Position numbers and translations under genes: made by a program. Positions 1 through 11,229 of a stretch of DNA of 64,000 nucleotides are shown in pieces (the stretch's first letter is position 1; every line of letters starts with the position of its first letter). The notes under the pieces are model-generated. The model was not told where the DNA came from. It did no database searches and was given only the letters and a program-made list of their open reading frames with translations. The DNA comes from Isoetes taiwanensis (Eukaryota; Streptophyta; Lycopodiopsida; Isoetales; Isoetaceae). Location: the NCBI GenBank assembly GCA_021234155.1, contig JAJEKV010000035.1:7003891-7067890 (forward strand). Reading direction: 5' to 3'.

Positions 1-655
1 TCTAACTAACCTAGGCATTGTTTTATTATATCACATGTTAACACCTTAGGGGACCAGGAGTCGCAGTGCCGAGCTAGCAGACAGGAGCAGGCTGCCTCAG
101 TATCTTCTGTTACTAGGAATCTGAACTTGCGTATTATAGGGGTTGCAGAGGTTGGTGGAGTTGTCTCCACTACTAGGGCGGGAGCGGCAAGACCCGATCG
201 TCCTCGCCATCTTTTGGTTCGGTTTCAAGACACTCTTAGCCGCTTACATGTTCTTCAGCATGGAAACCATCTCAGAGGGACTAGTTTCTCAGTACAGGAG
301 GACCTCTCTCCTCTTCAATTGTGTAACCGTAAGGAGGAGCTCTGCAAGGTGAGGGCAGCCCGCCTGCAAAAGAAATGGGCAGTGTACAGGGGAGGCGCAG
401 CAATTATTCTAGATCAATGGCCTTCCAATCCTTGGACTGGCTATGTCTAGATAATTTTAGAAGCATAAATTTACCACTAGCATTAGCATTATCTTATCTT
501 ATTATTGGTAGCCTTTTAATATTTGGTTATTGTGTTTGGTGATGGGGCCTAGTCCCCAGGTTTTAGATGGGCTATTGCCCTTGCATGTGCCGCCCCATAA
601 CCCGTTGGGTTCCCGTGGATGTAAAAATTCATCTTATCTTATCTTATCTTATCTA
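1..655 (+). mobile_element. Truncated L1-type LINE with ORF1 and 3' tail
   Basis: An ORF1-like coding stretch (to 450) is followed within about 200 bp by a 3' end that runs into a simple-repeat tail, four to five units of TCTTA at 631-653. LINE insertions in plants often end in such short tandem tails. No reverse transcriptase lies between ORF1 and the tail, so this copy looks like an internally deleted half-LINE, comparable in layout to mammalian HAL1 elements. The left edge is cut by the window, so the true 5' end is unknown. Confidence 0.55.
10..450 (+). pseudogene. LINE ORF1-like protein fragment (RRM plus C-terminal domain)
   Basis: The frame is open from about position 10 to the stop at 450. 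Its translation contains RNLNLRIIGVAE, then RPRHLLVRF, then SVQEDLSP and KKWAVYRGGAAIIL. This order matches the RRM and C-terminal domain of L1 ORF1 RNA-binding proteins, in which RIIG lies in the first strand, a basic RP-RHI/L-VRF strand follows, and a D-L-S motif precedes the final basic helix. Such proteins coat LINE RNA in the cytoplasm. The first in-frame ATG is not obvious, so the start is probably outside the window or lost. Recognition is by motif order only. Confidence 0.6.
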
Positions 656-726
656 ACATCTTATATTATCAAATATTAACACCTTCATTTCTAAAAAATA
701 TACTCAATTTTCTTAAACCAATAACA

Positions 727-862
727 AGAAGCTTCTTGGATGCACATGTGAAAAATAAAGAAGTATGATGGATTAACTTGCAAAAGTTTAGTGCAACCAG
801 CCTCTTGGATGCACATACGAAAGAGTATGATGAATTAACTTGCAAACATTTACTGCAAATAT
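727..862. repeat. Two-copy tandem repeat, about 65-70 bp unit
   Basis: The segment starting GCTTCTTGGATGCACATG at about 729 is repeated from about 800 (GCCTCTTGGATGCACATACG), each copy running through AATTAACTTGCAAA. The copies differ by substitutions and a small deletion. Confidence 0.8.
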
Positions 863-900
863 TCCTTATTAGTGACTCAAGCTTCCTAACCATAGGGAAG

Positions 901-945
901 AAGAGAAATGTTCGCGGCGGCCTTGGCCGCCGCGATAAATTTCTT
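901..945 (+). repeat. 45-bp GC-rich near-palindrome, copy 1
   Basis: Two 10-bp arms, CGCGGCGGCC and its complement, flank a TT centre, and the palindrome extends imperfectly outward through AAGAGAAATG and ATAAATTTCTT. The whole 45-bp sequence recurs exactly as its reverse complement at 40307-40351. The surrounding DNA is AT-rich and does not match between the two sites, so the 45 bp is the conserved unit. It may be a miniature foldback element or the hairpin end of a larger mobile element. Confidence 0.85.
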
Positions 946-999
946 TATACCTATGCTAGTTAATCTAAGGAGTGTGAATATAAGGTTGCATATGGTTCT

Positions 1000-1690
1000 A
1001 GAAAATCACTATTATACGTTGGTTTTCTAAAGATGCAAAACAATTTAGAAAGTGGTCACAAATTATAAAAGACACAAGTATTTTCTCATGTGTTGGTTTT
1101 CTTGATATTTGAAAAAAGTCTAATATGCTTCAAAATAACAAAAATTATGAAAATCCATATCTATAGTAGTTACTTATAGCTTTTGCTTTTTAGGTACCTT
1201 ATGAGTAACCCCAATGGATAGACACATCCTTATAAGTGATATATATGGAGAACTACCATTACAATTAACTCTGAAAGTATACTAACCATTTTATAACAAA
1301 TATCACTATAATAGAAAACTAGCATGAATAACCTCCATGGAATTTAAACTGGTAAAAAACCACGTCATAAACTACTTCAACTTTGTGACAATAAAAAACC
1401 AACTTAAAGAACCATAGCTATATTCAAAGTGGTTTTGAAAAACCATGCTACATACCGCTATTTAATAAGCCATGCTCATTAGAAAACCAACATGAATAAC
1501 TACCATTGATGCTAGAAGCCATGTAGTAAATTGATATTGGTTTTTAATAAACCACCCTATATTAAAAAATCAACATATTTAACCATGTACTAGTTATAAA
1601 ACTACTAGATTATATGGCTTTTATTAAGAATTATTTCTTTAGCATAAAAAACCACACCTATAGTGGTTTCTTATAGTCGTTAAATTTCTG
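1000..1690. other. AT-rich region packed with AAAACCA / TGGTTTT motifs
   Basis: No gene is supported here. The stretch contains many copies, in both orientations, of short motifs such as GAAAACCA, AAAAACCA and TTGGTTTT. Dense short motifs in both orientations resemble the subterminal repeats of CACTA-type transposons, but no CACTA terminus is visible nearby. Confidence 0.35.
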
Positions 1691-1816
1691 GGTGCCTTGT
1701 GAATGATGTTGTGGCGGCTGCTGTTTGGCTAGTCTTGAAGGCATTGAATATGTTGCAACTTGGCAGCTTCTATGAAGTAATATAAGAAGTAACGATCTGG
1801 TCATTGTCATGTTGAT

Positions 1817-2167
1817 CTAGATAACCTGACACATTGCACAAGCAAGTATATTCGTAGGTGGAACCTGCACAACCGAAGATGTGTGGGCAGTTTTCAGTGG
1901 TTGATCTATAGGTGGAACTTGAGCAACATGCGGTATCTGAATAGACTCTCTTGTAACCTCGCCTACTGGAGGGGGCATATGCTCTAGGACAGTGCCACCA
2001 AAGACCAAGAATGATGGAAACATTTGCCTAATCTCAGGCCCATTTAGCAGCTTCAGGGGGAACTGGAAGTACCATTCACCACTCTTAACAGCTACCAAGG
2101 TTAATAACAGGCTATCTGCAGGTAAAGCGACGCAAATCTTGGGATTGAATGTGAGATCCCAGACCAT
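1817..2167 (-). CDS. Unrecognised ORF fragment, 116 aa
   Basis: An uninterrupted minus-strand frame with an ATG start encodes a protein containing SGEWYFQFPLKLLNGPEI and a proline-rich end. Its composition looks more protein-like than most frames around it, but I do not recognise a family. There is no sign of neighbouring exons or a promoter. It could be one exon of a lost gene, a fragment of a mobile element, or chance. Confidence 0.25.
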   Translation of the reverse strand: MVWDLTFNPKICVALPADSLLLTLVAVKSGEWYFQFPLKLLNGPEIRQMFPSFLVFGGTVLEHMPPPVGEVTRESIQIPHVAQVPPIDQPLKTAHTSSVVQVPPTNILACAMCQVI

Positions 2168-2591
2168 TGGCCATAGTCATCATAAATTCCAGAAGCAACA
2201 TGTTTGTAGGAAGATCTAGAACCTGAAACTAGTATGAAATCTTAAGAGTTGACAAGCTCCATGCACTTACACCTGGAGTGCAGTGCTGGTAAAAATTAAG
2301 CTTGGCTTCGTCCACAGAATAAGACGCTTGCCTGTTGCCCTTCAGTTGATGGAGGCAACAGGCGGGGGCCTAACCACGGACTCCACCTGGACTTAAAATA
2401 ATATACAATAAACAAAATCTAACTAAAGGGCACAGTTTGCGGGGCAGGGCATAGGAGATTCAAAACCTGGAAACTATGCCGCATATACATAAAGAAAACT
2501 TTCCGTAAGCGAAATAACTATTTTTCTTATGCGAAACTGTTTGAAACTTATGCAAAATTCTTTTTTGACGTCACCTTTGTTTCCTCTATTT

Positions 2592-2740
2592 GTGTGATTT
2601 ATCTGCATTTCAAGATTAGCAGATAAATCCGCTTCTTGAGGCTAGTTGAGAGAGTTCTCGTTAGAGTATTTATAGCCTTTTGCGTCTCTGTCATTTTCAT
2701 CAGCCGTCTTTGAGCCTCTCCCTTTGTAGTCGCTTGTCCC
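2592..2740. repeat. Direct repeat A, copy 1 (about 149 bp)
   Basis: Begins GTGTGATTTATCTGC and ends GTAGTCGCTTGTCCC. It is repeated in the same orientation at 6701-6818, where about 31 bp are missing and a few bases differ. Copies 4.1 kb apart in direct orientation could be remains of LTRs, but no primer-binding site or TG..CA ends are clear. Confidence 0.75.
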
Positions 2741-5700
2741 GTTGCATGTTTTTCGTCCCGCTTTTGTTTTGCTTCGATGTACTCTTTTGCGCATGGCTAT
2801 TATGTATTGCCTTGCACATGGCAATTGCCGGACTTATGTGATTCGTTGGCATCCTTCCGTGGTTGCTTTGAAATCGGTGTTGTGCATGCTTTATTTTCAG
2901 ATGCGGTTTGTCGGTTTTGTTGTGATGTCTAGCCTGATTGGAGTATTTTTTATGCTATGTTCTTTTAGTCAATAAATTCTGCGTTTGCTTTGACATTTTG
3001 GCCATGTTTTCGTAGTTGCCGCCCGTGGGCTAGGTTGAATGCCGGAGCAAATTTCATCTCATGCTCCTTCCAAAAGGTATTGCCGGCAAGGATTGAGGTA
3101 TGGGGTTTCTAGCCTTAATTCAAATTCGACCCTGGGCTTAAAATTTTAAGAGGTCGTAACCGCTGTTCAGAGGTAAGTCTAGTGGACCTCCAAAGGATTG
3201 ACGAATTTCCAGGGGCGTAGGTAGGATTCCTGTGGTGGTAATCTGTTTGTCTGTTTAGATCATTTGGTCTTAATGGCAACAACCCATTTTAGTCTGTTAG
3301 CCACTTTGTTCAGAATCTGTTGATGGCAACCAAAGTTTCGTGGGATTTTTGTATTTGGCAAGAGTCTGAACTAGTTTGACCGTGTCTTTTCCAGCATTAC
3401 ATAGATGCTAGTAGCTTTGGATTGAATAATATTTACCATAAATTACATAGATGCTAATAGCTTTGGATTGAATAGTATATATTTTCTCGTAGCCAGTATC
3501 CACCTTCACAGGTGCTTTAAGCAGACCTTAGGGATGGGAACTTACTGATAAACCAAGGTTCTTTGTAGAAAAACTCTGGATCCATCACTTGGGTGTTTGT
3601 TACCAGTTTCAGTTCCTAGCTGCATAGCATTCAAATAAGTTCCTAGCGGCGTAGCATTCAAGTAAGTCTTTTTTGGAACAGGGCTGCTATTACTCGGGTA
3701 TGGCTTCTCTCACAGGGAATTATCTTTGTATGCTGGTCGCTCTATTGTATGTTGGGCTTGCCTAGTGGAATCACTGGACACATGCAGTGCAACACTCAGG
3801 GGTGGCTGTGCTTTAGCCAACCCACAAATTTGTTTGCTTGTGCTTAGTCCGTTTCCTTTTCGCATTTGTTGTGCAATCAGAGACTTAGTTCTATCAGAGG
3901 CTTAGTGATTTTTTGTGGCGTTACCATTTGTTAGTGTGTTTGACTCTTGGTTCTATTTTTGCAAGCATCTAAAATGTTGCAAGCATCCAATAGATATGAT
4001 CACTTGAAATCCTGTTGGATGTAAGCCTCTGTTGCTTTAGATTTCAGAGATGACATTGTATTTTTCATGTTTTCTACGGTTGTATGTTGCCTGTCATGTG
4101 TCATGTCAGACATGACGTTAGATGATGTGTTGCCATGCTTTGAGGCGTTGATTTGAACTACATAATTCATGATTCCTTGTTTTCTGTCTTTGGAGCACAG
4201 TGATTTGAATTTTGTGCAGATCAGTTGTGATTGCTATTCACGTCATAGTTGCTGAGTTGGCAGTCATGTGATCATATTCAAGTCCATTCAATCTGGATGT
4301 TGTAGGTTTGTGTATCCATTCTATATATTCTGCAGGAAGATGATGGGTAGTGCCGTTGAGTCTGAATTGGTGATACTTTAGAGACTTTTGCGCGTTCGAT
4401 CTGGCTGGTGTTTTGTTTGTAGGCCGCTGTTTGTGCATCCTTGGCTTGTTCCTTATCAGGTAGTTCTCAGCTACGAATAGAGGTTCAATTCTAGGTTGCT
4501 TCTTACCGAGGTTCAATTCGGACTGTTGTTCCTTTGCTCCGTTAGTTGTTCCTTGTCCATGCTATCGTTGAAAGTCAAACCAGATTGGTCTTCAATAGGC
4601 ATGCCTAACCTGAGGTCGTCACTGTATGTGTAGTTTCAGCCTAGAGGTTTTTCATTTCTCTAGCCTAAGCTGGCATTATTTCAGTCTCTTGTTCTTTATG
4701 TGCTAGTTATGTAGTTGTATGAGAGTAAAGGGCAGCCGGCTTGTTTTTTTACCACTGTCCTGGTAGAAGTTCAGTTTGTACCTTTTTTGGGTATGTTGGT
4801 TGCAGGCTCTTTGATTGGTTGCAGGCTCTTTGATTGTCTAATGAATGAAATGGTAGAATATTGTGAAGTGCCATATTTCTTTCTACAAGCTTGTTCTCCT
4901 TTGGGCACGGTAAGTTCATTATGCAGGTCTGATTGCACGGATTTGAAGCCAATGGCCTATTTCAGTAAACAATATCTCTGAAGCGAGATTCGACATTGGT
5001 AGCTGTTCAAACTCATAGCTCAAGCACCAGAATGCCTCTATTTGACAGCATCGCATTGTAGCTAGTTACTATCGCTGCAAAATTTGATTTACTTTGTGTG
5101 TTCCACTCTAGCTATGCTTTCACAGGGCAAGGCAGAAGAGGAAAATAACATTTACAATGGTGGTTGCTCTAGTTGAAGCCATTTATTTTCAGATAACATA
5201 TCAGAGGAAGTTGGTAGGCTGGCTTTGATGGTAATTGCTACAGCCTGAGGCCATTGTCCAGTATTGTCAACTCATGTTTAAGTAGGAAACAATGAGGCAA
5301 TGAGTTAGTGTGCTTACATATCAAGGTTGTCTCCTAGTTTTGCTCACTCTGGAATAGTTTATTTATTACTTTTCATTCCTCCTTGTACCTTTATTCCCCA
5401 CCAGTTGGCACAGTCTGCAACTCATTTATTTGGTGTATAATTGTTTCGTGTCTGGCATTTTATGTTTTTGCACATAGATTCAGGATGGGGCAATGGGACA
5501 CACTCCTGCTTGATTTCTGTATCAGCGCTTAGGGATATTACGTGAAGATGAGCTGGTTGGTTTGCATTGCAAGTCTTATTGGTATACGCTGAAATTCGGA
5601 ACACTAGTGTTGTTGTCCCGTTTGTGGTTTTGTATCAATTGATTCTTGCTGTTGCCAGTTTTGGCAGGAATTTCCTTGAGATATTTTAGAGATGTCTCCT

Positions 5701-6640
5701 TTATAATTCTTTGCCGTTTTGTCTATAGGCCCCTAAAGTTAAGTTCCTTGATCTAGTAGGTAGATGGTATAATGCTTTGATGGTTTTGGCTCGCTTGAGG
5801 AATGTAATTTTGGTTGGGATGTGTCATGTGGTAGCATTTACTCATGTTGATGATTGGCATTTTTTTTTACCTTTACATTGTCCCCTATCCTTATGTGCAG
5901 CCAAGCTTTTGGATGTTGATCTCACTTGTGCGTCTTTAGGAAGTCCATTACGGAGGTTGTGCATTTTGGTTTTTAATGATTGTCGTTGCCTTGACCTTTA
6001 CATTCCTTATGGGATAGCCAAGCTTTGTGGATGTTGCTCTCACTTGTGCGTCTTTGGAAGTCCATTATGGAGGTTGTGTATCTTGCGCTTTGTTGTGGCA
6101 TTCCAGTGCCTTTAGATTTGCATTTTGGAAGGATGCTTATGTGAGTTGGTGCATGTTTTCCTAATGTCAAGATGTTTTATCAAGCCTATGGTTTATCGCT
6201 ATTGTTTGCGTAGGTTGGGTTTTGAACCTATATGTTCGTGTATGCTAGTTATAGTATTGTTTGTACTGGCACCACCATTATGATCATAGCTCATAACATT
6301 GATTTCAGTTTGTAGGCTGTTTGGCTTTGTTATAGAGAGGTACGACTTTGGTTTGAGTTTGGCTTTGTAGTTATCGTAGGACTTTGTAGGCTCGTATTGG
6401 TTTGGCTTTTGACAGTTGATATGGGCTTTGAGCTTTCTTGTTTGTGATGGATATTTGGTGGTTTAGACACTTGTAGTTCCTACTTTTTGTTTGATCGAGC
6501 TGTAGTGTTGAGTTTTCGGGATCTGTTGATGTTTCCTTGAACAAGTCAAGTCCCTACTCTCCCTTTGATGGTATACCTTGAGCTTTCGTAGTCTTCGTTT
6601 TCTTGGAGTAAGTTAGTACCTTCTTTTTCTGCCTCTGTTT
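2741..6640. other. Decayed G+T-rich repeat region without a supported gene
   Basis: This stretch holds only short chance frames. It contains small local duplications: a roughly 36-bp unit with ACATAGATGCTARTAGCTTTGG at about 3398-3478, and a roughly 28-bp unit with TTCCTAGC-GC-TAGCATTCAA at about 3607-3667. The plus strand is unusually rich in G and T. It may be the interior of an old non-coding retroelement. Confidence 0.4.
5868..6090. repeat. Two-copy tandem repeat, about 120 bp spacing
   Basis: A segment containing CTCACTTGTGCGTCTTT and AAGTCCATTA-GGAGGTTGTG appears at about 5880-5972 and again at about 6003-6090. The copies are close to 90% alike by eye. The duplication is local, within the decayed repeat region. 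Confidence 0.75.
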
Positions 6641-6700
6641 TCAGCATGGTTGTTGTATTGTTTGATTTGTGCTTAGAGTGTGCGCAACTAGGCTCTAGAA
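6641..6700. repeat. Direct repeat B, copy 1 (60 bp, identical to 7541-7600)
   Basis: The 60 bp from TCAGCATGGTTGTTG to GGCTCTAGAA recur without a change at 7541-7600. Copy 1 directly abuts the second copy of repeat A at 6701. Confidence 0.9.
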
Positions 6701-6818
6701 GTGTGATTTATCTGCGTTTCAAGATTAGCAGATAAATCCGCTTCTTGAGGCTAGTTGAAAGAGTTCTTGTTAGAGTATTTATAGCCTTTTGCGTCTCCCT
6801 TTGTAGTCGCTTGTCCCA
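6701..6818. repeat. Direct repeat A, copy 2
   Basis: Same orientation as 2592-2740, with an internal deletion of about 31 bp just before CCTTTGTAGTCGC. Followed by a short CCCT-rich stretch. Confidence 0.75.
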
Positions 6819-7540
6819 CCCTCCCTCCCTCCCATTTAAAGTTTGTTTTAGCCTTGTGCTATTAAAGTTCCTTTAGTCCATGTTTTAATTTCTCATGTTG
6901 ATTATTTTGTTGACATTCATCTGGTTATGGTACTTTGTATTATGGGTTGCGGGCTCTCATGCCAAGCATTGATGTCATAGTAGCTTCCGTGTCTTGTATG
7001 TTGGGATTCAAGTGGGTGGTAAGGCCTTCGTGCCTGACTGATTTGTGTAGATATATGGTGCTTATTTTAGAGGTTATTGATGGCCCTTGTGCCACGATGG
7101 TTGGTCCTTGTGCTAGGTGATCATTCATATGTCGTTGTGATGGGATTGTGTCAAGTGCTTCCATGTTTTGTAGGTTTAGTCGGAGGGAGCAAGTTTCATT
7201 ACTAACCTGGTGGGCCCTCGTGTGCCTAAGATGTGGCGGCCTTTGTGCCAAGATTGGGGTCCTCGTACCAGGGGTTTCTTTGTTCCTTTTGCAGATTTGC
7301 TCAAGATGGATGTGGAAATCCTTTGCGAGTTTTGCGAGTCTTGTTATGTTCGGGTCATGTTGGACATTAGCAATGGCGACTTACAAATCTTTATGAATTT
7401 ATTTTGAGTTTGAATCTTTGTGGTACTTTGATGCCTTTTGTATGCCCAAAAAGGCTGGTGTGCATGAGGGATTATTAGAAGTGGAAAATTCTTGTACTGC
7501 TATTTTGGAAATAAAAGGGAGGGCCACATGGCTCATTCAT
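6819..7540. other. Repeat-derived spacer without a supported gene
   Basis: Only short overlapping frames are present. The interval lies between the two copies of direct repeat B and has the same G+T-rich character as the DNA to its left. Confidence 0.4.
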
Positions 7541-7600
7541 TCAGCATGGTTGTTGTATTGTTTGATTTGTGCTTAGAGTGTGCGCAACTAGGCTCTAGAA
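7541..7600. repeat. Direct repeat B, copy 2
   Basis: Identical to 6641-6700; it ends exactly where the AT-rich minisatellite flank begins. Confidence 0.9.
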
Positions 7601-7648
7601 ATCCTAAACCCATTTGGAAACAAGAGAAATACACAAAATATATTAAGG

Positions 7649-7944
7649 AAACTAGATATGCGGTGATATAATGGCAGATCCTGAAAGGGCAAGCAAGAGG
7701 TTGTAAAGCTCAAGACTAGCTTTGAACTGGAATATTGAAAACACATAAGCAAAACTAGATATAATATGATATAATGGCAGATCCTCAAAGGGCAAGGAAG
7801 AGCTTGTAAAGCTCAAGACTAGCCTTGAATTGGAATATTGAAAATACATCAGCAAAACTAGATATAGCATCATATATAATGGAAGATCCGCAAAGGGCAA
7901 ACAATAGCTTGTAAAGCTCAAGACTAGCTTTAAACTGGAATATC
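7649..7944. repeat. Minisatellite, three copies of a unit of about 104 bp
   Basis: Units begin near 7650, 7753 and 7856, each starting AACTAGATAT and containing ATAATGG-AGATCC-AAAGGGCAA and AAAGCTCAAGACTAGC. Reading through the units gives repetitive minus-strand frames of 66 and 89 aa, which are better explained by the repeat than by a gene. Confidence 0.85.
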
Positions 7945-8313
7945 ACATGATACTAAGATAGGTTTGATCTCAACATTTTTAAAAATTTATTTTAGATTGT
8001 GAGCAACCCTTATCTATTTGCCCCTTTTTTTGGACCACGAGCAAGGGCTGGAAAGGGTGCTCTCTCTCCCTCCCTATGGCAAAAACTATAACCATCACTC
8101 AATTAAATTGGGATTATGTCTTAATTTTGAGACAAATTTCATATTGTATATTTTTAATGGCATATTCAACACAAACCACCTCAAAAGTATGAAAATATAA
8201 TATCATATTATTTACAAAATAGTCAATATTTCACAATATAGCACTATATTATAAAAACGTGATAAAGAAAATTTACATAGTTATTAACTTTTTTTCAAGC
8301 ACCCCCAATGATA

Positions 8314-10590
8314 TCATAGCTTCTTCTTGACATGCCGAGGTATTGTAATTCTCACATTTCTACCTGGAACAGTTTTTGGAGTCCATGAGTACAATACACT
8401 TTCAAAGTCTAGCCAAAGATCAGGATCACTAGGATCTCTCCTCCATTTCTTTGTCCAACAATCTAAATATCTTTCTTTATCCGATACATTAGTCAACTGA
8501 TGCAGTGGACACCACCATTGCACCCGCGCATGGTTGAAGTTCTTCTTTGCAAATATCAAAGATGTACTACAAATTGGTGGCAGTGGAAGATTCATAAGCT
8601 TTCATGCCTAGAAACTTTGGCCTATTGTTCTTAGGACTAACATAGTTCTTGCCAGAAGGAGGAGGAGCATAATGCTTACGGATGCTACTAACAGTGTCAT
8701 CAACATCCTCAGCACCTGCTAAAGTCTTCCACCTAGTTTTAGGCAATCACCCTTCTTTTAATTCATCTGTGGATGTGTCTACCTCCCCCAACAAGTTAAT
8801 CACCTTCTTCCAATAAGCTACCAAAGCATGATTGGTGTAATTGGGGTTGGTTTGCCAATACTTTATATAGTCAGAATAGGCAAGAAAACATCCACATGTT
8901 CTTATTTTGGCCAGCACAATAATTATCAAGTTGCAAAAGGAAACTTCTAGTTAGATCTTGAGCTCTAGCACGTGAAGTTGAAGCTCCAACATGTTCACTA
9001 GACCCATGCTTCGTAAACCTTGCCTTGCTAAACGTCTCAATATTGTTAGGGTTTCCATCTAACAATGCACTATGTAGTGCCTGACTAGCTGCAGGGTCTT
9101 GAAGGTGACCATAATTATATCCATTTTTATAGTTTCTTAAACACCTCATGATACTCCCAATATGAAAAAAATGGACCATCACTCCACAACTTCAAACTGA
9201 AATGCCCATGGTAGGTTTGAGTTTGCCTACGCAAGATTGCCCTGGTCATTGAGATCTGCAAAGGGTATGATCTTCCACATGACTTCGGTATATATTTGAA
9301 TTGTAGAAGACAAGTCATTTGCTGGTCTATCTTGTTATAATACATAAATAGTTATCCAATGCAGATAAGATCCTCCACATCCAATAAGATGATCTACATG
9401 ATAGTTGATCAATCATATGGTCCTTCATACACTCCCTTATCCTAGCTCTTTGACTTGGTTACACAGTCTTGAGTCTCCTTCAATTTAGCACACAAATTGC
9501 ACTTTGTAAAGTTGTTTGAAGTTACTATGATGACATGATTGAAATGCTTCTTCCATAGCCTACTAAAGCTAGGTTGGGATATTTGAGGAATTTTTAATTC
9601 TCGAAGTAGGGAATTCACTTCCTCCAAAATACTCTTTGAGTACAATGTGATGGTAACCTTTTCTCAATAACTGCTCTTCCCTTTTTATCCCTTCTGCTTT
9701 TGTGTGACATACACTCTGCATTGAAGTCAATATATGTTTCAAATATCTCCCTGGCAGCCAAGATCCTAGAGGTTGGTCTCAACAAACCATTATTTCCATG
9801 CAACGCAATCCTGGTCCCTTCTGCCAGCTTTTTTTTACCAATTACGCCATGAGGAAGTTGGAATTGCATGGATATTCTGCCATGCTTTTTTTAATATCCA
9901 TTTGCCTAGCAAAGGGTATCTTTTTCTGTTTGGATTTCTTTCATTCTGAAGTGCATGCTCGAAAATTGTGTACATGTAGGTCCTCCTTTCATCAACAGTA
10001 TACTCTTGAAAATTGGCTCTTGCTTCCACCAATTGTTCTATTCTAAAGAATTATATACAACTACTTCAACAACAATCTGAGCCCCTAACATTCACCATAG
10101 TCTCACGTTTAATGTCACTAATCAACTTGGCTCTTTTGCTAGGATAATGTCTCACAACTGATACTTCTCCCATTTTTCTTAGGTTTAGGGTACCCACTGC
10201 TAATGGATTAGGATCAAGACAATCATTATCCCCAACAACCTTTGACTCTGGAGCACTATTTATATGCCATACCCTAATGCAAGAAACCTCCAATTGCTTG
10301 ACACAACTAAAATATTCTTTGTCACCCAAACCCTTACCTTTCCAGTTGTCTTCCAACTTAGAAATTGCAATAACAAGATTGTCTTCCCCTAGCCTATCGT
10401 CATTAACAGCTTGACCAGAATCGGCGAGTACAATAACTCCTTGGCTTACTATTTCCTTGTGGCACTTGTGCATGATTCTCATCTTCTTGTTCCTCCATTG
10501 CACCGTACTGTAGAGGACTAATTGTTTTTCTTCAACATTCTTGGTAGAAGGTGCTTCTTCATTGAAATTGCCCTTATTAATATTTTGCAC
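8314..10590 (-). pseudogene. Broken gene resembling DUF7869-type proteins
   Basis: Seven or more short minus-strand frames follow one another in the right order to be exons or fragments of one protein. Reading 5' to 3': a charged segment (10590-10066), a segment with KKHFNHVIIVTSNNFTKC and CNLCAKLKET (9645-9442), a segment with HGHFSLKLWSDGPFF, then SFLLQLDNYCAGQNKNMW (near 8890-8950), and a tail to 8314. The pairing of an H-F-x-x-V....F-x-K-C-x-x-C motif with a later L-Q-L-D-N....N-K-N motif is what I associate with DUF7869 proteins, an uncharacterised and probably transposon-derived family. Splice sites were not established, and stops between frames suggest decay. Confidence 0.4.
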
Positions 10591-10599
10591 ACCATTGTT

Positions 10600-11030
10600 C
10601 TCTTCAACATCTTGAGTTGGAGGGGGACCATTGATCTAGACAAATTGCACCCTTTTTAGTCAATGAGTAAGAAATAATTAAATATCATAAGAAAAGTACG
10701 TACATTTATGGAATATATAGAATTAAAACAAAATAATTAAAAAGCACGAAATTCCTTGGAAATAGGTCTAATTTAATAATAACAATGGATATAAACAAAA
10801 TTACTTAAAAACAAGAAATTTCATGGCAGTAGCCCTTATATAATAAAGCGTGTCATACATTTCTGATAATGAACTTAAAGAACAAGGAAATGACCTCTAA
10901 AATATATGTAAATTTTAATTATCGAAAATTTAGCCGTGAGAATAGGAAATATAAAATATCTAAATTCTGATTTTTGAATAGGTAACCGTGAGAATTTATT
11001 GCAGTAAATGCAATATTCTCACCACAAACC
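10600..11030. other. AT-rich spacer, nothing recognised
   Basis: No long frame, hairpin or repeat was found between the broken DUF7869-like gene and the inverted-repeat element. Confidence 0.5.
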
Positions 11031-11229
11031 ATTACATTGCACATTTCAAACTTAAATTCCCCCTTAAACCCCCTTTGGTTTGGGTGCATGTTCACACAGG
11101 GGGTGACTCCAGGCATCGAGAGCTGTTGGATAGGCATATGCACCCTTTATTCCTTGATCTACACCATACATAAAGTTCCTCATTTGTGGGGTATGCATGT
11201 AGAAAAAATGCTATACTGTATAAGAACAT

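Noticed and set aside
933-960. Helitron 3' end suggested by a hairpin followed by CTAGT
   Set aside because: The hairpin is about 20 bp from CTAG, and the second copy of the same hairpin at 40307 has no CTRR downstream.
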